Shown here one piece after another: positions 12,134 to 23,727 of a stretch of 64,000 nucleotides of DNA (the stretch's first letter is position 1; each line of letters opens with the position of its first letter). The stretch lies in NCBI RefSeq assembly GCF_027580225.2, contig NC_073355.2:21635501-21699500 (forward strand), in the 5' to 3' direction. Both the position numbers and the translations under genes were made by a program. A model generated the notes under the pieces. The model ran no database searches. It was not told the origin of the DNA and was given only the letters and a program-made list of their open reading frames with translations. This DNA is from Misgurnus anguillicaudatus. Lineage: Eukaryota; Chordata; Actinopteri; Cypriniformes; Cobitidae.

Positions 12134-12789
12134 CGTCAATTCAGATTTCAGTTAAAAGACTGGGTTTTATAATGTTAACAGCAAATGTATTTGAGTAATA
12201 CTTTGTGTTGGAATGTAGAAAAGCATCTTTACATAACAAAGCAAGTGCACCCATAGTGCTAGTTTTCGCTCCAACTTACTAATTTTCTCAGTGTCATCAT
12301 TTGTCAATTGGAAACACAAAAGAAATGTAACTAGTAGAAAACCCACATGAAAACCTTGAACTTTTGGCAGAAAAAGTGCTGTTATTTGCTCTGATTAGTA
12401 ATGGGGTAAATCGACGTCTGGAATGGACTTTATCAAAGGCTTCACACACATAAAAGGGCTTACGATGAGACTTTACGCAGAGAGCTTAATTTACTAGGAA
12501 AGATGTTTTCTTTGTTCTGAATGAGATGTACTCGCTCTCATTGCCCTTGGTGGGAATGTAAAGTATAGAGACTACACACTCAGATAGCCAGACGTTTACA
12601 CAGCCGAACGAAAAGTTTTGGGCAACTCCAATAACACACATCTTCTGTTCAATCTCTAATGCTTTCACACATATTTCAGCATAGGAAAGTGTCACATAAA
12701 AATGGTCCCTAGCTTTCACTGGGGTGGTACCCTTTAAAAAAGTACATCTTTGCATCTGCTTCGGATTGGTACATCAGAGCTATATACTG

Positions 12790-12945
12790 CACTGTAAAAA
12801 GTGATTTGACCAAATCAACATATTTATGTTACTTTAACTTAACAAATCTTCAAAACTTGTTTTTATAAGTTATGTAAATAGTAGGTTGAATTGACTTGCA
12901 AAACCAAGTTGTTTTAACTTCATGCTGCATTTTCTTTTTACAGTG
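12790..12945. mobile_element. Short MITE with CACTGTAAAAA ends
   Basis: The ends CACTGTAAAAA and TTTTTACAGTG are inverted copies 156 bases apart. Internal AAGTTAAAACAA-type words are also mirrored. Related sequence occurs at 30606 and 49172-49435, so this is a dispersed non-autonomous family. Confidence 0.7.
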
Positions 12946-13315
12946 TGATACCACAGAGTGCATATTAGGTACATATTGCTGTCAAATTTATGTACATACA
13001 GTAGGGTAGTCCTTATTTTTCAACTTTTAAAAGTTCATGCTCTAACCCCACCAATATGTTTGAATAAATAAATAAAAAAATTGGGCAAATTTTTTTCAAT
13101 AATAGCAATAAATATTTAGAGGTTGCTCGAGTCCTTTGAAGTTTAACACATTCGCGTATTATGATACTTTGTGCTAGCATAATTGCTTAATAATATATAC
13201 TTGTGGCAGCAATGGACGTATTTGACCATGCTCCATTCAATAAAAACTCCTGTTTTAGTTGTGATATGTCTTTTAAAGCAAGAAAGCTTCAATGTGAATA
13301 AAGCACAATAGACAA

Positions 13316-13520
13316 CTGTAAAAAAATTCTGTAGAAATTACAGTATTACTGGGTATTACTGGCAACTAGCAGCCAGTAACTTACTGTAGATTTTACATTT
13401 ATGTTATTTACTAGCAACAGTTTGTTCAAAGTTAAATGAACATGAAACATTTTCAGTCTTATCTTCTACAGTAAGTTACTGGCAACCAGTTGCATAATTA
13501 CAGCAAATATTTTACAGTGA
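13316..13520. mobile_element. MITE with ACTGTAAAA ends
   Basis: The left end ACTGTAAAAAAATTC and right end AAATATTTTACAGT are inverted. Internal CCAGTAACTTACTGTAGA and its near-complement at 13468-13484 extend the symmetry. Non-coding. Confidence 0.65.
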
Positions 13521-14618
13521 GACAATGGCTGAAGCAACACGAAGTAAGTCCACTATATGGTTACTCGGATCAGAAGAGACTGAAATAACTGGAACAAAGT
13601 TACCCTCCAAGAAGCAAGTTTTATGTGTGTTGTGCGTTTTAAAATGGTACAGTTTTTGCAAAAATATGTGATTTCGGAAATATTCAAAGGCATTGAGCAA
13701 CCTCTAGATATTGTAGGAACACCATTTAGGGTGTGAGAGTTGAACATTTCAAAAAAAAAAATTTGACCCATTATAAGGACCACCCTAACATACATGTATT
13801 AGGCCTTTTATAAAGGATACTGCCCCAAAGACTGCTTTGGACCATTTATTCTGACAGTATATTTTGCAGTGATGTGGCAGAATATACTAAGAAAATCAAT
13901 TTTTTCAAAAAAATATTAAAATATAATTTAAAGAATGCAGTCTGGGGTATAAGTAATTGTGTCAGGTGCAACAGTTTATCGGTTTTGTGTAGTTGCAATA
14001 AATACATTCCTATATCTATTACTAGTTTCAGCCATTTAATGGCCATTCAAGATATAAAAGCATACCGTGGTTGATTATATAACTTGTTCTAACATTCATT
14101 AAAGTCTATAAAAGTGGATTGTCCCAGTAAAATTCCAGTTCATCAAGAACACTCCTACCCCATTATATGTTAAGCACAATAACTTTGAATATCATAACAA
14201 ACACAAGTACTTTCTTCCTTACGAATAAGCGACTATCATAAAATCGACAAAAAAGCATAAGTGCTTCATACTCTCAGTATAATTTTGAACCCCTATACAG
14301 TATGTATGTGGACTCTCAGAGCAATAGAGAGATATGCAGTAAAGGCAGGTAAATGAAAACTGTTTGACTTGGAGTCACAATGACTCCCAGAGTATTAATT
14401 TGAGTATTAATGCAGATCTCTAGTCCATTGCCATAAAGTATGCGTTCATCATGAACAGTTCAAAAGGCAACAGGTCCGTTATTTTACTGAGCATCACATT
14501 CAGCAACATTCAAGTGGCTCTTCTTACAACATGAGTTTCTCAGTTTGATGACAAGGAAGCAGGGAAATGTATTTTATGTCTTACTTTGTTTCCTTGATAG
14601 CACAAGAGCAGCTTTTAC

Positions 14619-14624
14619 TTTATT
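14619..14624 (-). terminator. Possible wnt9b poly(A) signal
   Basis: TTTATT on the plus strand reads AATAAA on the minus strand, about 175 bases after the wnt9b stop codon. This is a plausible position for a short 3' UTR, but the hexamer is common in AT-rich DNA and cDNA would be needed to confirm it. Confidence 0.35.
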
Positions 14625-14798
14625 CAACCATCTCACAATTGCTCAGAGCCCCGTGTCCAGGTTTTCCTACCATTCCCCTTCGGCATTCCCTGGATGACAA
14701 CATCCAAACCTTTCCTCTTGATCTTACGTTCATCTTACCATTTTCTTATCTTGTTGGCATGTAATGCATTCTTCAGCGACTCTTTAAGCCTCATCCTC

Positions 14799-15269
14799 TC
14801 AGTGTTTCTTGCAGGTGTAGACCTCTTCTTCTCTGACACAAGTTTCACACTCGACATGGCAGCACCATCGGACCTGGCAGTGGCAGGAGAGGGTGGTGAG
14901 GCGTAGGGCTGTGTTGTAGCCCCGCCCACAGCACAGGCTGCTGCAGCTGGTGTCCTTGGAACAGGGTCTGCCGGCCGTGCCGGGTGAATAGCGCGAAGGC
15001 CTGCAGAAGCTGGGCGACTCCTCCAGAAACACCAGCTCTGTGGGTCGCGGGCGAGGGCCCGTGTTGCTGTGACGCCGTGGCCCTGCCAGCTCAGTCTCAC
15101 CCGTGGCGGCATTGGTGATGCTGTGCACGCGGACGGCTGTGTCGTAGCGGTACTTTAGCAGGTGGCCTGTGTCATGAAACGGAGAGAGCTGCTTCCAGCA
15201 CGTCCTCACGGCGCACGAACCGGAGACACCGTGACACTTACAGGTGGTTTTGAGTCCACTCTTTACTGC
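14799..15269 (-). CDS. wnt9b: wnt9b terminal coding exon
   Basis: The acceptor TTATTTGCAG precedes GCA GTA AAG ([14 protein letters not shown]). The exon encodes 156 residues, including the lipidated serine and the cysteine-rich C-terminal domain, and ends CKKH followed by TGA. It is GC-rich (CpG-rich) compared with the surrounding DNA, so long antisense open frames appear opposite it. Confidence 0.96.
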   Translation of the reverse strand, partial: AVKSGLKTTCKCHGVSGSCAVRTCWKQLSPFHDTGHLLKYRYDTAVRVHSITNAATGETELAGPRRHSNTGPRPRPTELVFLEESPSFCRPSRYSPGTAGRPCSKDTSCSSLCCGRGYNTALRLTTLSCHCQVRWCCHVECETCVREEEVYTCKKH

Positions 15270-18200
15270 CTGCAAATAAAAGACATGAGCATACCGGGTG
15301 AGTTACTCTATGCAAAAAATAAGATGGTGAGGGATTATTTAGGTGTGTTATCTCTCCGAAAAGGTCGAGGTGGGGCAAACATAGAAATATATTTAAATAC
15401 AGTTCATAAAGATAGTAAAGAAAATCATAAATTTGTTCACAAGAGTAAAGTTGTGGAATTCAAGGAATGTTGAAGGACTCCATGGCCTTGAGCTAAAGAT
15501 ATTGGGTTGACATGGGGTAGATGATGGATGTAGGGGGGATGCCTGGCCTGGCAGTATTTCAACTCTGACCTGCACCTCTGGAGGACCTAAAACTACCATT
15601 ACTGATGCTCAGATCAGCACATTTCCCTCTTTTTTAATTGATCTAATTATTTATACCCTTTGCCTCAATTCAATTAATATTATATTTATCCTATTTATAT
15701 CCCATCACTTAATAAGGACGTTGCAGAGCAGTGAAGACAACCTAAAAGGGCCTGGGGCAGGTCGGAGGTCAAATGGTCGATGGGGTTGTTCCACCCTAAA
15801 CAGGTATGAGCTTCCACCTCAGGGCCACCCGAGAAAACATAATGAAGTATAAGTGAGGAAACGGACAGAATCTAAAAGACGAGGGGCTGCCTCCTTTGCT
15901 TGTTTTTGTTAACCACCATCTGTGGCCTGAGGTGTCTACTGTGGGAACCAACTAAATCGGAGCCTGATAAGATTGTCCAGCCATTTCTTTTTTCCTCGCT
16001 CCTTGAATCTCGCTTTCATAAACCCTCCCCCTTTATCGTTCTCTCTCTCTCTTTCCCCGAGGCTGTCAGTCTCCTGGTAACCGGACTGTTTGGGGGTGTT
16101 ATGAGGATTTATGAAAGTCTGGGAGCGTGGCGGCGAGACGGGAGCAGTGAGACTGGTAGGGCTGGAAACTACAGTACGTGGAAAAATCCTTGTATATTAT
16201 AGAGGACTCCTCTCTGTGTAATCGCCCTCACGGGAGACCTCTAATTTCGAGAGGGCCCCCACAGCAAGCACTGTCATGCCTGGACCAGGGGAAGAAACAC
16301 CTGGCTCCAAAGAGCTGGCCAATGCCTGCTCATCTACCTGCCTCACCCCATTCAATAAACTCTCCTTTGGGCTACATCGAACAGCAGTCCTCTTTAAAGT
16401 AGGCTACATTATACAAAACACTTTAAAAATGTTGACAAAAATGTTCCAGGTTCAATCCTTCTTGATGTAAGATGCATAACAAGAGTATTTTAAAGTATTT
16501 ACACATCTTACCCGGGTGCCGACGTTAATGTTGTGAGCGTCGATCTGAGCGCGCAGGTCCTTGCTGACCCGTTTTTGGCCCAGAAACTTCTTGAGAAACC
16601 TGGTGCTGTATTTCAGATTGTCTCCGCATACACCCCACTGCCAGGCCTCGCGGTGCTCCAAACCCGGAGAGTCATCACAGGTGCAGCGCTCCATCCGACC
16701 CGAGCTGCACGCTTTAGCCAGCGCGTGAGACAGCGCTGCTGAAGACACGGCGAGCAGAAATGCCGTCTCTTTAAACCCTGATCAAGAAATTCATTCATGC
16801 ATGAGTAATGTGCAAGACTGATTTAAAATGTGCAGTTTTGTAAATGGTATATTATTAAATGGATAAATAGTAGTGGCCAGGAGTGGTTTCCAACTTTGGG
16901 ACCTTTACGTCTTCAGCCTAAAATATTATAAGGAAGTATTAAAAAATGACACATGCACAACGCTTATTGAAGTCCCAGATGAATGACACAAAAAAGACAA
17001 CAAGGGAGGATCAACAAAATATTAACAACTAAAAAAAAACGGTAGACATTTTAGGATATGCTTGATTTTTTTTCAATCCGTTTTTAATAAACCCTCAATT
17101 ATGGTTGCAGTTGTTTGGCTTTGTTCCTACCATACTTCAGACATTACTTTTCGCCATATCTGTAAATATGTTGCAAAATGTAAACATGTGGAACATGTGT
17201 CTCTGAAAAGCTTTTTAACAGCAAGTGACGTAGCCTATGTAATGTTATTAGAAATAGCCTAAACATGTTTGAATGTTTTAACACTTTTTGCAAACGAAAT
17301 TTTAATTTTTCCTGTTCACTTAGCCTATGTAAATCATAAAAAATGCTATAGTCCATATTTGGATCATGTACTTTTTTCAAAATGTTTCATGCCCTAAGTT
17401 AAAAAAAGCATAATTAAATTTTCTAAATAACTGTTAAAGGCAGCGTTTTGTCGTAGTCGATTTACCATAATCCCCCCGTGCGATCTCTTTAAATCGTCGT
17501 TTGGCTGGCCCACAGTTGAGGGGTATTTTTGATCCAATTAATTATTATTTAGACTAGGAAAAGTTTTGTGTCAGATGAAAGCGCGCGATCATGCCGCCCT
17601 TTTCCTCTGAGAACTGGGCGCGTTTCCGCGAGATAAAAATACTTCAGCTGGCCCCGCGAGGCCTCACCGCACAGGGATCCCGCGCTTCCCAACTCCATCA
17701 TTACCAGGGGAATGACCTGCGCATGCCTTCACGTTCACATCCTGCATGCGCATTTACGCACAAGAGGAACCACAAATAACGAGAAGATAAATGGAGGTTT
17801 CTGCATCGTTAATAGTAAAACATTGCCTTCTCTGGCATAAAAGTAGCCTATAAGAAGGATTTGTGGGCGCTTTTCAAACTTTCAATATGCATTATGAGAA
17901 TTAATTTGGACACCTGGAGGGTGTTGCAACTCACATTTCTCGCAGTACCTCACCTCGTTTCAAAAGGCTTCCACGGCCATCCATACTACAATTCCAGCGC
18001 TCGTTGCGGAACTGATAGCGGCACTCCAGGAGGCTGAGGCGGACAGATTCCCTCAGAGTCTCCGCCAGCCCCGGTTCTCGCCGACACAGGCGCTTCTGCC
18101 GACGCGTCAAGGTCATCTGCTCGCATTGCTTCAGGTGCGATTTTCCGTTCGGGGGCTCGTTGGAAAACGGACCAGGCAGAAAGACCAAAGGTTCGCGACC

Positions 18201-19213
18201 TGTAAGCCTAACAGTGAAAATACACAAAATAAAACTACTGGATTGGTAACACAACAGTTAGACTTTATTTTATTAGTGCTTTTAAAAAGCATGCTCAATA
18301 AACTAAATGATTCATTTCATGTCAGTTACACGTTTTCTTTCTTAGCGACAAACTGTTAATGACCCTGTTTTTTTTCTTATTTTTTTCTCCAATGCGCACT
18401 TGTGGTGACACGAGTGCTTTGAATATAATAGCCTACATCATTTGAATAGTCGAGTTTGAATAGAGAATGCACACATACCAAACTACACGTGTTTGGACAG
18501 TGTGCGCAAAGGTTTTGAAAACACTACTTTGGCGGAAAAGAAACTAAAGTAACCACTTTAAATAAAATGCATTGGAGCTTGTTTATAGGAGTCTTTATAT
18601 AAACACACCAGTGGGGCAACGTCCTGTGACTATGAGCCAGAAAGAACTTAATGATCAGGTAGCGCAAGGGAAAGCATGCAGTGCCAAAACCATCAAAAGA
18701 CATCTGGATACAAATACACAGCATAACCTTTAAAAACAATAATGCTGCCATTGATTTATTTTTTAAATAGTTTTAATGTTACTAAAAAATCTAATGGTTT
18801 ACTTGCGCAATACATTTTAAGATGTCTCCATGTAAATTGTTAATTACATGCAAACAAACTGACACATACTTCAAATCATTATTTCATTCAGCACCTCATT
18901 CAGCACTATTTGTTGCACAGGATGTTTGAAACAATATTGTGCAAAAATAAACATTAACAAGCATATGCGTAATTGCGCATTGGATATCCAAGATCACCAA
19001 AATCTCTCCACCTGTTGCCACAGAAAACAAGTCTAAATCAGCTGTTTACTCTGTAACATGTCTATTTCTCAATAAATAACTCAGAGGCTAATGAGAAATG
19101 AGTGAGGATTTAAAAACAACCGCTGACCCGAAATATGCTGCTGCGTAGGAAAGAAGGATGCAGAGGGCAAAAAGTCGCAGCGGACAGGCAGTCCTCGGAA
19201 GCCCGGTGCACAT
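14799..19213 (-). CDS. wnt9b: Wnt9b secreted signalling protein (four coding exons)
   Basis: Four exons (19213-19128, 18207-17954, 16777-16512 and 15269-14799) join in frame to 358 residues, close to the 357 of human WNT9B. Residues 1-25 or so form a hydrophobic signal peptide (core [10 protein letters not shown]). Wnt hallmarks follow: [17 protein letters not shown], the CTCDDSPG and WQWGVCGDN motifs, [16 protein letters not shown] (residues 212 on) with Ser218 at the palmitoleoylated position, and the cysteine-rich end [14 protein letters not shown]...CCGRGYNT...CHCQVRWCC...[23 protein letters not shown] and the SPSFCRPS block are characteristic of Wnt9 rather than Wnt3. Wnt ligands are lipidated in the ER, secreted, and bind Frizzled/LRP receptors; in vertebrates WNT9B acts in kidney and craniofacial development. 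The gene is intact and lies head-to-head with arf2 about 2.5 kb away. Confidence 0.96.
15270..16511 (-). other. wnt9b intron 3
   Basis: This 1242-bp GT-AG intron lies between exon 3 and the terminal exon. No repeat or nested gene is recognised. Confidence 0.85.
16512..16777 (-). CDS. wnt9b: wnt9b coding exon 3
   Basis: The acceptor ...TTGATCAG precedes GG TTT AAA GAG ([14 protein letters not shown]). The exon carries [20 protein letters not shown] and [14 protein letters not shown], ends INVGTR, and is followed by the donor GTAAGA. The 266-bp exon is the most conserved part of the Wnt fold besides the CKCHG region. Confidence 0.95.
16778..17953 (-). other. wnt9b intron 2
   Basis: This 1176-bp GT-AG intron is AT-rich in its middle. 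A GC-richer block near 17580-17770 is not an exon that I can support. Confidence 0.85.
17954..18207 (-). CDS. wnt9b: wnt9b coding exon 2
   Basis: The acceptor ...CACTGTTAG precedes G CTT ACA GGT (LTGREPLVF). The exon contains [20 protein letters not shown] and FRNERWNCS, and ends AAA CGA G before the donor GTGAGG. The 254-bp length keeps phase with both neighbours. Confidence 0.94.
19128..19213 (-). CDS. wnt9b: wnt9b coding exon 1
   Basis: The minus-strand ATG at 19213-19211 opens [18 protein letters not shown]..., a signal peptide ending AAAYFG. The exon ends TTC GG, followed by a GTCAGC donor. The split glycine is completed by exon 2, matching the known YFG/LTGRE junction of WNT9B. It has 28 full codons plus two bases. 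A minus-strand ATG at 19236-19238 is in another frame and does not read into the signal peptide. Confidence 0.88.
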
Positions 19214-19694
19214 GATGACGGGTCGACGCTGCTCTTCATTGCGCTATCTGTCCGTGTAGAAATCCCAGCTGTGCTGGACAGCGCAACTTCTTAAAGGGGA
19301 AGAAACTCATTTTGGCCCTTTTGGTGGCGCAGTCCAGAGAGGGTAAGAGACGCTCGTTAAACTTATTGGTGCATCTGTCGTTTGCTCCGCCCATTGACAA
19401 TGAAAATATTCTTCTCGTGCTGCGTATTGGCAGGTGCACTTTTCTGTGGTTTGTACACTCTTGTGGTTTTTGTTTATTAAAGACATGAGAGAGCCATGTA
19501 ATCTGCAGCACCACAATTAGATGATAGTATTTAGTAATAATATGTTGTTTGATGACTAATCGAGTCTACTAAAATAATAACTACAGTACAATATGTACAT
19601 TAAAGGCCTATGTTAAGTTTATTACAGCTGTTGTAATGGAATAAGAGTTTCTCACTGTATACACGTGGTGTTGAGGGATGTGTAAATTAAATTC

Positions 19695-19760
19695 AATTCA
19701 AATGTATTTATAGCACTGTTCACAAGTTTGCACTAGAGCAAAGCAGCTTTACAGTTGTAG
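19695..19760 (-). repeat. 3' tail of a retroposon (minus orientation)
   Basis: On the minus strand the sequence reads CTGTAAAGCTGCTTT... then GTGCTATAAATACATTTGAA, resembling the AAAGCGCTATATAAAT tail at 60364-60390. Such tails end many fish LINE/SINE copies. Only the end is preserved. Confidence 0.55.
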
Positions 19761-21624
19761 AGGCGAATATAAAAAATGGAATGATACAGTATATAAGGAT
19801 GAAATTAAAGACCCTAACCCCAAACTTAGTGAGGGTAGAGTGAGCCTATTTACTCTTGTTTAGTTTCAGCACCATGTTTACAAACTGTTGCTACAAACTG
19901 TGGCTCTGTTCTCATTTCCTTAACATCATTAACTATGCTGCTGTTGTTTCAGTCTTGTCATCACTGAGCAGAAGATATAATGAGCTAATCACGACTGATC
20001 TTTCATCTCAGTTCCTCCCCCCTCCATCAGTTACTGACCAACTGGGCTCCAGATTTCCTTTATGATGTCACCTTCTTTGTTTACAACACCCACCTTTGTG
20101 ATAGAGGTGTGTCAGGTGCACTTCCTACTTTTGCTGTGACCAAGCCCAACAATATGAAAGAGGCATACCCTGCTCATGAAATGTAAATGATTAGTACATT
20201 TGTGTGTCCAGAAAGTAAAGTGGCCCAAAAATACTTCTTTAAATTAGTGGGACCATATGGACAATGAATAATCAATTTTCATAAATATCCTAATATAAGA
20301 CAATAGGACATAAATTGATATAACCAACAGAACTTTGAAAATGTAAATGTGCCAAACACAATATTTTTATTATATTATATAATACTATTTTTATTACGTT
20401 GATACTAAAACCTTGCACCAAGGTTGGTGCCAATGATATTAAAGTTGAATTTATGATTAATTTATATTAATAATAATTAAAGATTAATTTATATTTATAA
20501 AATATATCTATAAAACATATATTATGGAAATCAAACAAGTAAAATTCTGATATTGGCAACAATTTGTCCCAACAACATTTTATGGATGTGTCAGGTATTT
20601 TTCATATTTCTTTGTCACTGTTTTTAATGCATCTCAGGAAAAAAAAATCTGCATTAAAAATAGCTAAATTTTTATAAAAACAGATCTCTCATTAAGCTGC
20701 AAAAACGTTTTAATCAAATTGGTTATGCAAGTCAATTCAACCTACAATTTTAAGTTTTTGACTAGTAATGAGTTGACTTAACGTAAAACACCTTGAATTT
20801 AACAAATTGATTTGAACTTAATTTATTAAACATTTGTTGATATAATAAATATTTTTTACATTGTATAATGTTTGCATTGTCATTTTTAACAGATTTTTTT
20901 TTTAAGAAACATGCTTTCAGATTGTTAGAGCCCCTTACTGACACAGATTATCACCTCTTCATAGTGATCTACAATTTTAAGGTCTGCATTTAAATGCAAA
21001 GAGCTGCAAGTTATAGCTGTGCTGCTTTAGTTTAGTAAGACACTGTTGTGGTGTCTTATCTGTAGCACCCTCTATTGACTTAACTATAGCATTCACAAAA
21101 AATATGCTCAGTGTGTATACGAGAACATTACACCATCTGGTGGACAACTGATTTTAGGCCAGTCTCCTTTAATATACCAATGACGTTTTTAGCATTTTTC
21201 AGGCTGTCTAAATAATTTGTTAAATTGTTATTAAATTATTCAGTTATTATTATTACGTTGTATGGAGTGCGATTTTAAGAGATAACAAATGGAAAAGGTA
21301 GAAATTATTTATTTATGCATGCAGTAGGTTACAAAATAGCACTGCTAAGCACCTGCCACGCTGTAGTATCTCTGCCACTAGAGGGTCACGTCATCAAACC
21401 CATTGAAGCAATCAATCGGCTATATATTAACATTTAGGCACTCCTATAAGCCTATATTTATTTATCCGTTTACTTTGTAATTAAATAGATTTTAATAGCT
21501 ATACATATAGAAAACAAGGACCTCGAAACAGCATATATTTGTCTAACATTTTAAATTTTACAATTTGCATGAAAGGAGGTGGCCTCTACAAGCTTACCTC
21601 TGCCCTCCAATTATTTACGCCCAC

Positions 21625-21734
21625 GATGCTATCATTGGGCTAAGCCGTTAAGAGGGCGGGTTTTCATATAAACTTTTGGCAATTTGATTGGGCAACCCTT
21701 TACTGAGGGCGGGGCACATGACGCCACCGTCCTC
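21625..21734 (+). promoter_or_regulatory. arf2: arf2 core promoter region
   Basis: Two ATTGG (inverted CCAAT) boxes (21634 and 21687) and two GC boxes (GGGCGG near 21655; GAGGGCGGGGC at 21705-21715) lie within 110 bases upstream of the inferred first exon. No TATA box is near the expected position. This is a typical housekeeping promoter layout, as expected for an ARF gene. Confidence 0.6.
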
Positions 21735-21812
21735 GGACTAGAGAAAGACGCCATTTTGTTTTTTAGCGGTGACGAGGAGAACCGGGAAATTGTAGAGAAA
21801 CTGCATCAAAAG
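21735..21812 (+). other. arf2: Probable arf2 non-coding first exon
   Basis: A GC-rich block containing GACGCCATTTTG ends CATCAAAAG followed by the donor GTAATT at 21813. Vertebrate ARF genes have an untranslated first exon, and the first coding exon here has an acceptor only 10 bases before the ATG, so an upstream exon is required. The 5' boundary is estimated, not seen. A 5' RACE product joining 21812 to 31284 would prove it. Confidence 0.6.
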
Positions 21813-23080
21813 GTAATTTATACGCAAACAGCGGGTTATGTGTTGTCATTTTGACGAATGTTAACATAGTTTAATCGCTTTTAATGTAGTAGTCATTTTG
21901 CCAACAGAAGACGAGAGCTCGGTTTTGAAGGATCGTTTGAGTTTAGGGAGGCTAGCAGGCTAACTAAACGGATGTTTGCTTAGCTGATGTGGAATTGTAA
22001 AAGCAGTTCTCTTACTTAACCCATTTTACACGCATTTCGGCACTATTTTTGTGTTCCCTTGTTTAATTGCAGTCTAGGTACGTGGGAGAGTTAGTTGTGA
22101 GTGATCTGATTTAAAAGGTATAGCAGTTAAGTAAACATTGATGATCTTGCTAACGTTACATTGCCTGCGCCCTTAGCACGTTAGCAGAATATGAAGCGTC
22201 GCCCCCGACACATCTAGAACGCTGCATTTACAATCACCGACTTTTAAATCGATTCGTTTAATGTAGTAGCTTATAGCGTTTGTGGATGAGAGTCACTGTA
22301 TCTTTCAGTATCATCATTCATTAGTATTACGTATCAGTTATGGATCAGTTAATTTGTATGGCCGTGTTGCCGAGATTTTATCATACAGTATGCAGTCGTG
22401 TGATGTTTCCTCTGCTGTATCTCTGATTAGGATATTTCATCTGACAGCAATCCAGTCTGTAAACTTGACTAGATGTAATGCTTTTTGATATGTGGGTGTA
22501 AGAAAACTATCACACCCATTACATGAAAGGCAAACAAGTCATTGTCAAACATCAAATGACGACACGGTGAAGGGATCTTAGATCATCGTAAAAGATGATT
22601 TATTGAAAGCACTTTCAGTTCACCTCCAGGCCACGTTGACTCTAGATGAGAAATACAAGCATGTGATGTGTGTAATTGATTGATTGAACATGTTGATAGT
22701 GTAACTTTCTGCTGTGGTTTTACTGTTGCTTTTTTCACATTTAGTAAAAGTTGTTTTACAAGTAGCCATAGCCACTCTGACGGCCTTTGATGTTAATTGA
22801 TTTGGGAAACACTTCTCGCTGCGCTTGGTTGTGTGTCTGTCGCAACAATCAAATGTTGTCATGTGACTTTGCTTTAGCTTCTGTTGTGCTCTCACTTCCT
22901 AGTCTGCCTCCTAAATGCTTTGTGTATAAATACTTTTGTCACACATTGTGTCCCCTTTAGAAGTCCGTGTGGGTAGCATTATTCTTTCTTTTTATTTTTG
23001 TATTTTTTTATTAGTAGTTGTCCTTTTTATATTAAGCAAAATATACAATTCAATCTGCCTTTAAGGTGCATGGATATCAC

Positions 23081-23712
23081 TTAAAGGGATAGTTCACCTA
23101 TAAATGAAAATTCTGTCATATTTGTTAAGATATTTTGGTTACAAACATCCTCAAAATATTTACCTTTGTGTTCATCGGAACAAAGACATTTTTACAGTTT
23201 TGTAACTAGGGATGTAACGATTAATCGTGTGTCCCATAAAAAATGTCTGTCTAAATTCTGTTTTGAATCGCAAGGCTGTGATTCTTTTTCATGCACAGCT
23301 TGTGCGTGTACTGCGGCATTTGGTCAGTAGGAAGTCCTTATCAATCTAAAATGATTATGAGTCAGAGTCATTTATAACATGCATTTAAAAAAGCAACACT
23401 CGTTAAATAAAAATCATTCAAAATATTCTTTATTATCATAAAAATACCTGAAACAATTTGAAGAACAGCGGTATAAATATTCCTGTAGACATTTCCTGGG
23501 ATAGCGTTTGCAATGCTACTTCTTCTGTGGCACAAAGGGAGTTTCTGCATGAGAGCGCCCCCTGGTGTTCGGGATTTCACCGTAATTCATTCAAATTCAT
23601 TCATCGAGAAAACGTGCATTTGCACGGTTAATCGTTACACCCCTATTTGTAACAACATGAGAGTGAGTAACTGATGAGACAATTTTCATTTTTGGCTGAG
23701 CTATCCATTTAA
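23081..23712. mobile_element. TTAA-flanked MITE interrupted by an hAT MITE
   Basis: The left end TTAAAGGGATAGTTCACC and right end GGCTGAGCTATCCATTTAA are inverted, with TTAA at both borders as in piggyBac-type insertions. The internal AAAATTCTGTCAT and ACATGAGAGTGAGTAACTGA arms also mirror. This is an abundant fish family. The copy is split at 23207-23645 by another element. Confidence 0.8.
23207..23645. mobile_element. hAT-type MITE with 8-bp TSD
   Basis: The inverted ends TAGGGATGTAACGATTAATC and (complement of the right end) TAGGGGTGTAACGATTAACC are flanked by a perfect 8-bp duplication, TTTGTAAC (23199-23206 and 23646-23653). The 8-bp TSD and TIRs indicate hAT. It is younger than the MITE it interrupts. 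Confidence 0.88.
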
Positions 23713-23727
23713 TTGCATCATCAGTTT

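Larger units (their letters stand above)
10301..12789. other. Intergenic DNA with two CA microsatellites, no gene seen
   Basis: This is AT-rich sequence with (CA)n tracts at 11227-11278 and 12074-12131. All short open frames are AT-rich or run through the microsatellites and have no recognisable domain. Confidence 0.6.
12946..14798. other. Downstream flank of wnt9b; one MITE, no gene
   Basis: AT-rich sequence downstream (in wnt9b orientation) of the wnt9b stop codon. It holds the MITE at 13316-13520 and possible poly(A) signals. No exon or RNA gene is recognised. Confidence 0.6.
19214..21734. other. Intergenic region between divergent wnt9b and arf2
   Basis: Both genes are transcribed outward from here, so it holds both promoters. 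The first 300 bases upstream of wnt9b are moderately GC-rich with no clear TATA box. 19695-19760 is a LINE/SINE-type tail in reverse orientation. 20660-20870 is a degraded MITE of the CACTGTAAAAA type. The last 150 bases carry the arf2 promoter motifs. Confidence 0.65.

Noticed and set aside
14735..15112. Open frame of 125 codons overlapping wnt9b exon 4
   Set aside because: It is on the same strand but in another frame of the GC-rich exon; it has no Wnt motifs, and the wnt9b frame fully explains the conservation.
16533..16742. Plus-strand open frame across wnt9b exon 3
   Set aside because: It is an antisense shadow of a conserved, splice-bounded Wnt exon.
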